Assembly (NCBI RefSeq): GCF_020859565.1
Contig: NZ_JAJHUO010000019.1
Coordinates: 161,111-225,110, forward strand
Length of the DNA: 64,000 nt
Direction of reading: 5' to 3'
DNA from: Saccharothrix luteola
Lineage (GTDB): Bacteria > Actinomycetota > Actinomycetes > Mycobacteriales > Pseudonocardiaceae
Positions 33,880-42,596 of this stretch are shown here, one piece after another; position 1 is the stretch's first letter; every line of letters begins with the position of its first letter. The notes under the pieces were generated by a model, which did not search any database, was not told the DNA's origin, and worked only from the letters and a program-made list of their open reading frames with translations. Both the position numbers and the translations under genes were made by a program.

Positions 33880-34000
33880 CGATCACCCCTCCCGGCTCCA
33901 TTGTCGGGCCACGACGACATCACGCGCTCGGCACCACCTCGACGCCGCGTTCAGCCGGAGCCTCGCGCCGGTGTTGGCCGAGGCGCTCGACCGCGGGTAG

Positions 34001-37000
34001 TCATCGGCCCAGCCCTCGGCGGGTCCGTGCCGGTGGCGGTGGGGTGCCTTCGGTGTCGAGGGCGGTGTAGGCGGTGAGCCAGCCGGTGGCGCGGTAGTCG
34101 CCGCGGCGGGTGAAGACGGCCACCCCGGTTTCGGTCGGGTCGTCGTCGTCCGCCGGTGGATAGGCGACGGTCGCGGCCGTCGTCGGCGTCGTCCAGGTCC
34201 GGCCACGCCAGGCGACCGCGGTCGCGCCCGTGCCGCCCGTGACGGTGGCGTTGTCGGCGTGCGCGGTGAGGGTGTGGTTGGTGGTGCGCTCGCGCAGCAA
34301 CGCGGTGTAGCCGGCGTGGTCCAGGACGCAGCCCGCCGGTGAACGCCCAGGTGGCCAGTCCGGCGCGCGCAGACCCCGCGCGACCGCCGAGCGCCACAGG
34401 CCCGGCACCACGTCCCTGAGGTGGGCGCGGGTGGCCATCTCCTCGCACATCCACAGCAGCCTGCCCGCGCCGCGGCCCGGTGCGAGGCTCCGCCAGCGGA
34501 CGCGGTGGTCGAGGTCGGCGGCCACCACGGCGATCCACGGGTGCACGGTGCCCAGCACGCCCTGCGCGGCCAGCCACGCCAGGAACCTCGGCGCCTGCTC
34601 GTACACCGGGTGCAGGGTGGCCAGCGGGATGCCGCCCGCCACGCGCCGCTTCCCGTCGAACAGGTGCGGCGACCGTGCCGCGAGCAGCAGCGCCGCCCAC
34701 GCCAGGTCGCCCGGCGCGGTGGTCGTCTGCGAGCCGAGGCCCTTGACCGACGTCGTGTGGGTGATCTGCGACGTCTTGCCGCCCGCCTTGATCACCGTGG
34801 CCACGGCCGGCCGCACCGGCTCCGGCACCGGGATGCCCGCCAGGTCGCGGACGGCGACCGACAGGACCAGGCTGAGCGCGTTCTCCGCCTCGTCCGGGTC
34901 GTGCGGCACGGGCAGCAGACCCAGCGTGCGGCGCAACCGGTGGCCGGTGTGGGTGGACACCATCATCCGCGCGGTGAGGCGGCCCAGTTCGGTGATGTCG
35001 AGCCGGTCGCCGGTCGACGTCAGGTGACCCTCGTCCACCAGGAAGGCCACGGCCTCCTGCACCGGCTCCAGGTCGTCGTCGCCCTGCGCGTGCGCCAGCG
35101 TCTCGACCCACCACGCCTGCGCGTCGTCCACCGTGCCGATCCGGCCCTGGAGCACTTCGGCCAGCACGTGGTCGGGCAGGGAGTCGCGGATCCGCGAGTA
35201 GACCGAGTACCCGGCCACCAGCCTGGTCTGCCAGTCGGCGCGCTGCGTCTCGTCGACGATCAGGTACGACCAGCCCTCGGTCTCGCCCGCGCCGATGCGC
35301 CCGGCCCGGCCGAACATCTGCAGCACGGTGGACGTGTCGATCGGCTCGCCGCCGATGGAGACGTCGCGCACGATCACGGCCCGTGCGGGCAGGTTCACAC
35401 CGGCGGCGACGGTGGACGTGGCGACCAGGACGTCCGCCTCACGTGCGCGGAAGGCCCGTTCGGCGGCGTGCTTGTGCTCGTAGTCGGCGTAGTGCAGGCG
35501 GACGCCGACCTCCGCGCACGCCTTGGTCAGGCCGTCGACGTCGTCGGGGGCGACGGTGTGCACGGGCGCGCCCCGGTCGGCGGCGATCGCCATCGCGGTG
35601 GAGCGGACGTTGCGCTTGGAACCGCAGAACACCAGCACGCTGCCGCCCTCGGCGGTGTGCCGCTGGGTCAGGTCGAGCACGACCTGCTCGCGCAGCCGGT
35701 TGTTCGCGGTGAAGCCGGAGGCGGCCGGGATCGTCGGCAGCTGCCAGGTCACCTTGGACGGTCGCCAGGTCGTGGCCACGAGGTCGGCTTCCAGCCACTC
35801 GGCGACCTCGGCGGCGTTGGAGACGGTCGCCGAGAGCCCCACGATCCGGACCGGCGAGTCGATGCCGCGGACGCGGGCCAGCAGGGCTTCCAGCAACGCG
35901 CCGCGGTTGGGGCTGCCGAGCAGGTGGATCTCGTCCACGACGAGGCAGCCGACCTCGCCGAGGGCGGCCTGGAGGGAGGACGCGCGGCAGATCGCCTCGA
36001 ACTTCTCGGTGGTGGCGACCCAGAGGTCGGCCGCTTTGACGGCTTCGACGTCGACGGCGTACTCGCCGGAGAGGCGTTCGACGCGGAGGCCCTCGTCGCG
36101 CCAGGTTTCCAGTTCGCGGTCGAGTTCGTCGGTGAGCGAGCGCTGGGGGACGAGCCAGGCGGCTTTGCGGCCTTCGTGCAGGATCGCCTTGAGCACGGCC
36201 AGCATGCCCATCGCGGTCTTGCCCGCGCCGGTCGGTGCGGTGATCAGCAGGTGGGAGTCGCCGTCGACCAGGTGAGGTGCGGCTTGGGCTTGGGCGGGGT
36301 TGAGCACGGGGAAGGGAAGGAACCGCGTCCAGTCGGCGGGCACGTGCCGGGTGACCGGGACGGGGTCGGGCACGTCGTCGGCGTTGGTCGGTTCGTGCAG
36401 GTCCCACAGCATCTCGAAGGCCAGGCGAGCCGCTCTCGCCCCCTCGCCGACGACCGATTCGCACCGCTCCGGCACCACGCCGCCGACGTCGGACAGCCAG
36501 GCGGTGGCGGCGGTCGCGGACACTTCCTCCTGCTCCAGCCAGTGGCGGATGGCGCGGAACGGCACCCCGGCCGCTTCGAGTCGTTCCTTGAGCGGGGTGA
36601 ATGCGGACAAATCGGGCAAAACGACCCGAGCGTCCACGCCGGCGGGTAGGTCGGGCACGTCGAACGCGGGGTCGACCGTCTTGCACCACCACACGGGCCG
36701 CGACTCCAGCGCCGCCAATGCCGGAGGCAACACGGGCACCGCCGCCGAACGCGCCGCCGGCACGACCTCGGAACCGCTGAGGATCGACCGGATCCGAGCC
36801 GCCATCGCCACGGTGGACACGCGCCGCCCCACCCGAACCCGCGCCTCACCCCCGTTGTCGACCGGCCCGTCCGCCGCCTCCACCTCGGCGTCCACGACCT
36901 CACCGCGTGATCCGCCCGCCCGCTGCGCGTCCGCCCGCCGCCCGGAATCCGCCGCCCCCGGCCGCCGCGAACCGTCCTCCGGCGACCCCGCACCGGGTTC

Positions 37001-37750
37001 CGGCCGCCGCGAATCCGACGCCGAGGCCGCGGACCGTGACCCCGGTCGTCGCGAACCGGTCTCCGGCGATCCTGCACCGGATTTCGGCCGCGAGCCCGCC
37101 GACTGCGAACCCGCCGCCGGCCGCCGCGAACCCCCGTCCGGCGATCCGGCACCCGATTCCGGCCGCTGCGAACCCGTCTCCGGCGAGCCGGAACTCGCCG
37201 CCGGCTGCCGCGAACCCGACCCCGGCGGCAGGTCCAGCCCGGTCTCGGGGTCGCCGATCCCGGTGCCCGGCGCGGTGGCGCGGTCGGCTCGCGTCGGCGG
37301 GTTCCGGGGTGGTTCCTGGGGCTCGGGCGGCGCGGCAGGCGGCCGGGCAGGGGCCGGTGGGCGGCCGGTGGCCGGTGGTCGGATGGCGCGCGAGCTGCGG
37401 GCCAGGGCTTCGAGTTGGGCGTCCTCCGCGAGGCGGCGCGAGACGGCGTCCGGGCGCAGGTCGCCGAGCACCGAGCGTTGCGCGAGCTTCAACTCCCGCA
37501 GCGTGAACGAAGCGGGGCACGCGGGGCACGCGACGGCGGCCTGCAGCTGCTGCCTGCCACGATCCGGGTGGGCGCGGTACAGGCCGTGCAGCTCGCCTTC
37601 GCACTTCGGGCACCGCCGGTCGATGGGCACGGGCGACAGCTGCCAGCCCGGCTCGGCGTACCGCGCGATCGCGGGCTCCGGGCGGACACCCCACCTGGCC
37701 TCCACGACCCCGGCGACCGAGGTGTCCACGACGGGCGACCCGTGCTCCAC
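34001..37750 (-). CDS. Large DExH (Ski2-like) helicase with zinc ribbon and repeat-rich linker
   Basis: The GTG at 37750 follows GGGAGG and gives 1249 residues. C47, C50, C75 and C78 form a zinc-ribbon (CPKC and CPAC). Residues about 120-285 are disordered Pro/Arg/Gly/Ser sequence with about five copies of a GSPETGSRRP-type unit. The helicase core has the P-loop APTGAGKT at 505-512, DEIH at 606-609, GLSATVSNA as motif III, and ATSTVAAGVNLPARAVIV with QMFGRAGRIG as motifs V and VI, the Ski2/Hel308 pattern. It probably remodels RNA or DNA. The extended C-terminal region has no motif I know. No nuclease or other defence partner is next to it. Confidence 0.88.
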   Translation of the reverse strand: MEHGSPVVDTSVAGVVEARWGVRPEPAIARYAEPGWQLSPVPIDRRCPKCEGELHGLYRAHPDRGRQQLQAAVACPACPASFTLRELKLAQRSVLGDLRPDAVSRRLAEDAQLEALARSSRAIRPPATGRPPAPARPPAAPPEPQEPPRNPPTRADRATAPGTGIGDPETGLDLPPGSGSRQPAASSGSPETGSQRPESGAGSPDGGSRRPAAGSQSAGSRPKSGAGSPETGSRRPGSRSAASASDSRRPEPGAGSPEDGSRRPGAADSGRRADAQRAGGSRGEVVDAEVEAADGPVDNGGEARVRVGRRVSTVAMAARIRSILSGSEVVPAARSAAVPVLPPALAALESRPVWWCKTVDPAFDVPDLPAGVDARVVLPDLSAFTPLKERLEAAGVPFRAIRHWLEQEEVSATAATAWLSDVGGVVPERCESVVGEGARAARLAFEMLWDLHEPTNADDVPDPVPVTRHVPADWTRFLPFPVLNPAQAQAAPHLVDGDSHLLITAPTGAGKTAMGMLAVLKAILHEGRKAAWLVPQRSLTDELDRELETWRDEGLRVERLSGEYAVDVEAVKAADLWVATTEKFEAICRASSLQAALGEVGCLVVDEIHLLGSPNRGALLEALLARVRGIDSPVRIVGLSATVSNAAEVAEWLEADLVATTWRPSKVTWQLPTIPAASGFTANNRLREQVVLDLTQRHTAEGGSVLVFCGSKRNVRSTAMAIAADRGAPVHTVAPDDVDGLTKACAEVGVRLHYADYEHKHAAERAFRAREADVLVATSTVAAGVNLPARAVIVRDVSIGGEPIDTSTVLQMFGRAGRIGAGETEGWSYLIVDETQRADWQTRLVAGYSVYSRIRDSLPDHVLAEVLQGRIGTVDDAQAWWVETLAHAQGDDDLEPVQEAVAFLVDEGHLTSTGDRLDITELGRLTARMMVSTHTGHRLRRTLGLLPVPHDPDEAENALSLVLSVAVRDLAGIPVPEPVRPAVATVIKAGGKTSQITHTTSVKGLGSQTTTAPGDLAWAALLLAARSPHLFDGKRRVAGGIPLATLHPVYEQAPRFLAWLAAQGVLGTVHPWIAVVAADLDHRVRWRSLAPGRGAGRLLWMCEEMATRAHLRDVVPGLWRSAVARGLRAPDWPPGRSPAGCVLDHAGYTALLRERTTNHTLTAHADNATVTGGTGATAVAWRGRTWTTPTTAATVAYPPADDDDPTETGVAVFTRRGDYRATGWLTAYTALDTEGTPPPPARTRRGLGR
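36930..37230. repeat. Degenerate coding minisatellite in the helicase gene
   Basis: The segment is built from repeated blocks such as GGCCGCCGCGAAC and CCGGCGATCC at irregular spacing. It encodes the GSPE(T/D)GSRRP repeats of the linker (about residues 185-265). Copy number is likely variable between strains. Confidence 0.6.
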
Positions 37751-37945
37751 TCGTCGCCTCCCGTTCCCGGCCGCGGTCGTGTCGGCGGCCGGGTGGCACG
37801 GCCCAGCGCCTCCCGGCGCGGTCCCAGCGCTCCTGGAGCGCCGGGCGTCCCCTGGCGGCCGACACGTGATGCTATGCCGAGCCGCGTCCGGGCGGCTGCG
37901 GCGGTGACGGGGTGGGGCTGGTCGGCGCTCGGTCTATCCAACCGA

Positions 37946-37970
37946 TGTACGAGAACAGTGTTTCCGTACA
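37946..37970. promoter_or_regulatory. 25-bp near-perfect palindrome
   Basis: TGTACG (37946-37951) and CGTACA (37965-37970) flank an inner AACA-G-TGTT dyad with the same centre, so 20 of 24 paired positions match. It lies 196 bp upstream of the helicase start and 15 bp beyond the end of the phosphodiesterase gene in an AT-richer patch. A dimeric repressor operator for the helicase gene is the simplest reading. Confidence 0.5.
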
Positions 37971-37984
37971 TTTTCGGGCCATGA

Positions 37985-39115
37985 TCACCCGATCGTGTTC
38001 AAGACCGGAATCTGCTGTTCCTCCTCCGTCAGCGAGCCGTGGTGCCCGACAAAGGTAGTGAGTCCCGGCTCCACCGTCGAACGCACCACCGCCAGCGAGC
38101 CCTTCGCGGCCACCACCAGGTCGCCGATCCGCGGCAGCACGTGGTCGTCCACCCGAGGCCCGAACCACCCCGCCGCCACGGCCTCCGCACGCGACGCGAT
38201 CCACGCCCGATCACCCAACCGCCGCACCCACCGCGCCCGCACCGCCTCCACCGCCGACGTGTAGACGTGCCGCACCCGCGCCTCGCCGCCGAGCAACCGC
38301 ACCCCGTCACGCAGCACGTCGTCGGTGTCGAAGTCCACTTTGTCGTCCGCCGCCACCATCCCGTGGTCGGCCGTCACGACCAACGCCCCACCGGCCGGCA
38401 ACCCGTCGGCCACCGCCGCCGCCAACCGGTCGACGAACCGCAACTGCCACCGCCACGCCGCACTGCCCGGCCCGTACACGTGCCCGAGCGCGTCCAGATC
38501 GGCGTGGTAGGCGTAGCAGAGCACCCGGTCGGCCGACTGCATGGCCTCCGCCACCCGCGCCACCAGGTCGCCGAACCCGAGCACGCCCTGGAACCGCCCA
38601 CCCCGCAGCACGGCCCGCGTCAGCCCGCTGCCCTTCTGCTCGCGCGGCAGCACGAGCCGCACCGCCACCCCGGCGTCGGCCGCCGCCTCGAACGCCGTCC
38701 GCCGCGGCTGCACCTCCTCCGGCACGAGCACGTCCCGCAGGTCGACGTGCGGGGTCGCCCCGTACCGCGACCACCGCAACGCGTTCAGCACCTCGCCACC
38801 GTCGGCGAACGAGTACCCGACCAACCCGTGCTCACCGGTCGGCACCCCGGTGCCCAACGCGGCCAGGCTGCTCGCCGTCGTCGACGGGAACCCGGCCGTG
38901 ATCGGCGGGCCCGCCAACGACGACAGGAACGGCGCGTCCGCCTCGTGCTCCCGCAACAACCGCCACCCGAGACCGTCCACGAGTAGCACGCACACCCGGG
39001 ACGGGCCGGAGATGCCGAGCACGTCCACCATCCCCGGCACGCCGAGCCCGGCGAGCACCGACGGCACGACGTCGGCCAGCGATCCGCCCCCGTACCGGGG
39101 CACCAGCGGGTCCAT
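37985..39115 (-). CDS. Alkaline phosphatase-superfamily phosphodiesterase (nucleotide pyrophosphatase-like)
   Basis: The ATG at 39115 gives 376 residues. VCVLLVDGLGWR carries the first metal Asp, TAGFPSTTASSLAALGTG has the Thr nucleophile in the PSTT context, YHADLDALGHVYGPGS gives Asp and His ligands, and VTADHGM the final Asp-His pair. These are the zinc ligands of NPP/PhoD-like phosphodiesterases. No signal peptide is seen, so a cytoplasmic role is likely. It is divergent from the DUF664 gene with less than 40 bp between starts. Confidence 0.88.
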   Translation of the reverse strand: MDPLVPRYGGGSLADVVPSVLAGLGVPGMVDVLGISGPSRVCVLLVDGLGWRLLREHEADAPFLSSLAGPPITAGFPSTTASSLAALGTGVPTGEHGLVGYSFADGGEVLNALRWSRYGATPHVDLRDVLVPEEVQPRRTAFEAAADAGVAVRLVLPREQKGSGLTRAVLRGGRFQGVLGFGDLVARVAEAMQSADRVLCYAYHADLDALGHVYGPGSAAWRWQLRFVDRLAAAVADGLPAGGALVVTADHGMVAADDKVDFDTDDVLRDGVRLLGGEARVRHVYTSAVEAVRARWVRRLGDRAWIASRAEAVAAGWFGPRVDDHVLPRIGDLVVAAKGSLAVVRSTVEPGLTTFVGHHGSLTEEEQQIPVLNTIG

Positions 39116-39152
39116 GGCACGCGACCCTAGCCCTCCCGGGACCATGGACCCC

Positions 39153-39659
39153 ATGACCACCGAACGCGTCGGCCCACCCCTGCGCGCCGACGAACGCGAG
39201 ACGCTGCGCGCGTTCCTCGACTACCACCGCGCCACCCTGGCCATGAAGTGCGACGGCCTGTCCACCGAGGACCTGCGCCGCCGCTCCATGCCGCCGTCCA
39301 CGCTCACCCTGCTCGGCCTGGTCCGGCACATGGCCGAGGTCGAGCGGACCTGGTTCCGGCGCGTGATCAACCACGAGGACGTCCCGCTGGTCTGGTCGGC
39401 CGACGGCGACTTCCAGGTCGCCTACGACGCCTCCACCGCGACCAGGTCCGAGGCGTTCGAGGCCTGGCGGACCGAGGTCGAGCACGCCCGTCGCATCGAG
39501 CGGGAGGCCGAGTCGCTCGACGTCACGGGCCACCACGAGCGCTGGGGCGAGGACGTGTCGCTGCGCCTGGTCATGCTCCACGTGATCCACGAGTACGCCC
39601 GGCACAACGGCCACGCCGACTTCCTGCGCGAGGGCATCGACGGCACGGTGGGCGCGTAA
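39153..39659 (+). CDS. DinB-like DUF664 protein
   Basis: The ATG at 39153 gives 168 residues (an in-frame ATG at 39144 adds three). LRADERETLRAFLDYHRATL opens the four-helix bundle, LGLVRHMAEVERTWF carries the first metal His, and MLHVIHEYARHNGHADFLRE carries the other two. Related DUF664 and DinB proteins act as metal- and mycothiol-dependent transferases, which suits an actinomycete. The substrate is unknown. Confidence 0.85.
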   Translation: MTTERVGPPLRADERETLRAFLDYHRATLAMKCDGLSTEDLRRRSMPPSTLTLLGLVRHMAEVERTWFRRVINHEDVPLVWSADGDFQVAYDASTATRSEAFEAWRTEVEHARRIEREAESLDVTGHHERWGEDVSLRLVMLHVIHEYARHNGHADFLREGIDGTVGA

Positions 39660-39667
39660 CGCCACAG

Positions 39668-42018
39668 TCAGGCCGCGGTCGGCCGGCTGATCCGGCCGAC
39701 CAGTTCCACCAACGCCGCCGCCACGGCACCCACCACCGCACCCACGAACAGCCGCTGCGGCGTCACGTCCAGCAGGAACACGTCCGTCGCCAGCACCGGC
39801 ACGGCGAGGATCACCGCCGCCGTCGTCGCCATGCCGGCCAGCAGCGCCACCTTCCACCCCGTCAACGGCCGCGCCAGCAGCGACAACGTCCACAGCGACG
39901 CCACCAGCACCACGACCGTCGCCACCGTCTGACCGGCCACCCGCCCGCCGGCCGGGTCGAGCGAGCGGATCGCGAGGTCGCCGCCGAACGCGGCCAGCCC
40001 GATCACCACACCCGTGGGCACGGCCAGCCGCAGCACGCGCCCCAGGAACCCGGGCACGTAACGGCGGCGGTTCGGAGCGAGGGCGAGCACGAAACCCGGG
40101 ACGCCGATCGTCACCGTCGAGATCATGGTGAGCTGGATCGGGGCCAACGGGTAGGCGATCCCGCTCGCCAGCACGACCAGCGCCAACACCAGCGAGTACA
40201 CGTTCTTCACCAGGAACAGGTTCGCCGCGCGCTCGATGTTGGCGATCACCCGCCGACCCTCCGCGACCACGTCCGGCAGGTGCGCGAACCGGCTGTCCAG
40301 CAGCACGAGCTGCGCGACCGCCCTGGTCGCGGCGCGCCGTTGCCCATCGCCACGCCGATGTCGGCGTCCTTCAGCGCCATCGCGTCGTTGACACCGTCAC
40401 CGGTCATCGCGACCACGTGCCCGCGCCGCTGCAACGCGCCCACCACCGCCCGCTTCTGCTGCGGCGTGACCCTCCCGTACACGGCGGAGGTCTCCAGCAC
40501 GTCGGCGAGCGCGTCCGGGTCGTCGGGCAGCGTGCGCGCGTCGACCGCCTCGCCCGCGTCGGAGATGCCGGGCAAGCCGACCGACACCGCGACCGCGCCG
40601 ACCGTGCGCGGGTTGTCGCCGGAGATCACCTTCAGCGTCACGCCCTGCTCGGCGAAGTACCGCACCGTGTCGGCGGCGTCGTCGCGGATCCGTTCGGCGA
40701 GCACGACCAGCGCGCGTGCGGCGAGGCCGGCGGGCAGCGACGTGCCCTCGGCGGGGGAGTGGGCCGAGGCGAGGACCAGCACGCGCTTGCCCCGCGCAGC
40801 CAGGTCGGCGGCGCGTTCGGCCGGCGGTCCGCCCTCGGGGAACACCATCTCCGGCGCGCCGAGCACCCACGTGCCGTGACCAAGGGCGTCCACAGAGGAC
40901 CACTTCCGGCTCGACGAGAACGGCACGCCTCCCGTGCGCTGCCAAGTGGTGGAGGAGAACTCCTCGGCCAGCGCGGCGGACGTGGCGTTCGCGTCGGGCG
41001 CCGTGGCCAGCAACGCCAGCGCCTCCCGGACGTCGTCCTGCGGTCCGTCGGCCAGGAGCTGGTCGAACACGATGTCGCCGTGCGTGAGCGTGCCCGTCTT
41101 GTCGAGGCAGACGACGTCGACGCGGGCCAGCACCTCCACCGCCGGCAGCTCCTGCACCAGGGTCTGCTTCCGCGCGAGGGCCACCGCGGCGAGCATGAAC
41201 GCCAGACTGGTGAGCAGCACCAGCCCTTCGGGGACCATGCCGACCAGCGCCGCGACCGCGCCGGTCATCGCCTCCTGCCAGTCGTCGGTGTCGGGGCTGC
41301 GCAGTTGGCCCCACAGCAGCAGCGGGCCGACCACCAGCATCATCAGCGAGATCCACCGCAGCAGCTTGTTCGTGCCCGCGACCAGCTCGGACCGCACCAC
41401 GGTGAACCGGCGCGCCTCGGCGGTGAGCCGGGTCGCGTAGGCGTCCTCGCCGACCGCCGTCGCCTGGAACCGGCCCGACCCGGCGACCACGATCGAGCCG
41501 GAGCGCACGTCGTCGCCGACGGCCTTGTGGACGGGCTCGGACTCGCCGGTCAGCAGCGACTCGTCCACCTCCAGGCCGTCGGCCGCGGTGACCACGCCAT
41601 CGGCCACGACCTGGTCGCCCGCGCGCACGGTGATCAGGTCGTCGGCCACCACGTCGCCGACGTCGACCTCGGACGTCACACCGTCGCGCGTCACCCGGGC
41701 GCGTGGCGCGTTGAGCACGGCGAGCCGGTCGAGGGTGCGCTTGGCGCGCAGCTCCTGGACCACGCCGATCGCCGTGTTGGCCACGACGACCAGCCCGAAC
41801 AGGCCGTTCTGCCAGCGCCCGGTGGCCAGGATGACCAGGAACAACGCGGTCAGCAGGCCGTTGAACGGCGTGATGACGTTCGCCCGGACGATCTGAGCCG
41901 TGCTGCGGCTCGTGCGGGACCGGACGGCGTTGGTCCGCCCGTCGGCGACGCGCTCCGCGACCTCCGCCGCGCTCAACCCCGCCGCCCGCTCCGCCCGCAC
42001 GCCGGCGACCTCGGACAC
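39668..42018 (-). pseudogene. P-type cation-transporting ATPase (CtpE-like), single-base frameshift
   Basis: Two frames make one protein of about 783 residues: 42018-40340 carries the actuator and catalytic domains and 40330-39668 the last membrane helices. DESLLTGESEPVH, the M4 segment VGMVPEGLVLL, VVCLDKTGTLTHGD and MTGDGVNDAMALKDADIG are intact and match the CtpE group, reported as a calcium pump in mycobacteria. Near 40331-40338 (GGCGCGCC) one base is missing: after GVAMGNG the frame changes and the family sequence resumes as LVLLDSRFAHLPDVV in the next frame. The GTG at 42018 has GGGAGG five bases upstream. Either the gene is recently inactivated or the sequence has an error at a GC-rich spot. 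Confidence 0.85.
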
Positions 42019-42113
42019 AGCCACCTCCCGCGCCCATGGTCACCCGCCGCGTCGCTCCCCGCCCGCCAGTGCGGCCGCGCCGGTCGTCGTCGGACACCCG
42101 GCACGGGGCTGGT

Positions 42114-42487
42114 TCAGGGCGTGAGCAGCGTTTTGATGGCCCGGCGCTCGTCCATCGCCCGGTAGCCCTCGGCAGCCTGGTCCAGCGGCAGCGTGAGGTC
42201 GAAGACGCGGCCCGGGTCGATCCGCCCGTCGCAGATCAGCTCGACCAGCTCGGGCAGGAAGCGGCGCACGGGCGCGGGGCCGCCGTGCAGGTGCACGTGG
42301 GAGAACGTACTCGTGCCCCATCGGAGCCGGGCCGTCGACCGCCTCGACCCCCGGTAGGGCCACAGGTCCGACCCGCACACGCACGCCGCGGACAGCCGGA
42401 TGACCGCGTCGGTCGGCTCGACGATCACCGGATCGTCGCGTTTCTCCACCCGGACGTCACTCGGGCGTGCAGCAGGACACCACGCAC
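42114..42487 (-). pseudogene. Zinc-dependent alcohol dehydrogenase remnant
   Basis: A GTG at 42487 with GGAGGAGGG upstream begins RGVLLH, then the frame slips by one base (near 42467) and continues VEKRDDPVIVEPTDAVIRLSAACVCGSDLW, the N-terminus of a medium-chain dehydrogenase with its catalytic zinc Cys. A second slip near 42362 is followed by VEAVDGPAPMGHEYV. The sequence then jumps to the family's C-terminus (LPELVELICDGRIDPGRVFD to the stop at 42114), so roughly 200 residues including the NAD fold are missing. With three lesions it cannot encode an active enzyme. Confidence 0.85.
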
Positions 42488-42583
42488 GACGGCCCTCCTC
42501 CGCTCGCGAACGCCCGCCAGTACAGACCGCGGCGCCGGCTCCCGCGAGCGGGCGCTCGAGTTTCGGACCCCCGTGATCAGAGC

Positions 42584-42589
42584 TAGCGT
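42584..42589 (+). promoter_or_regulatory. Candidate -10 box for the phosphoketolase operon
   Basis: TAGCGT ends seven bases before the ATG at 42597, with no ribosome site between, so a leaderless mRNA is likely. Confidence 0.45.
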
Positions 42590-42596
42590 CGGGACC

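Noticed and set aside
34001..37750. A known anti-phage system built on the helicase
   Set aside because: No nuclease, methylase, phospholipase D or other usual partner lies beside it.
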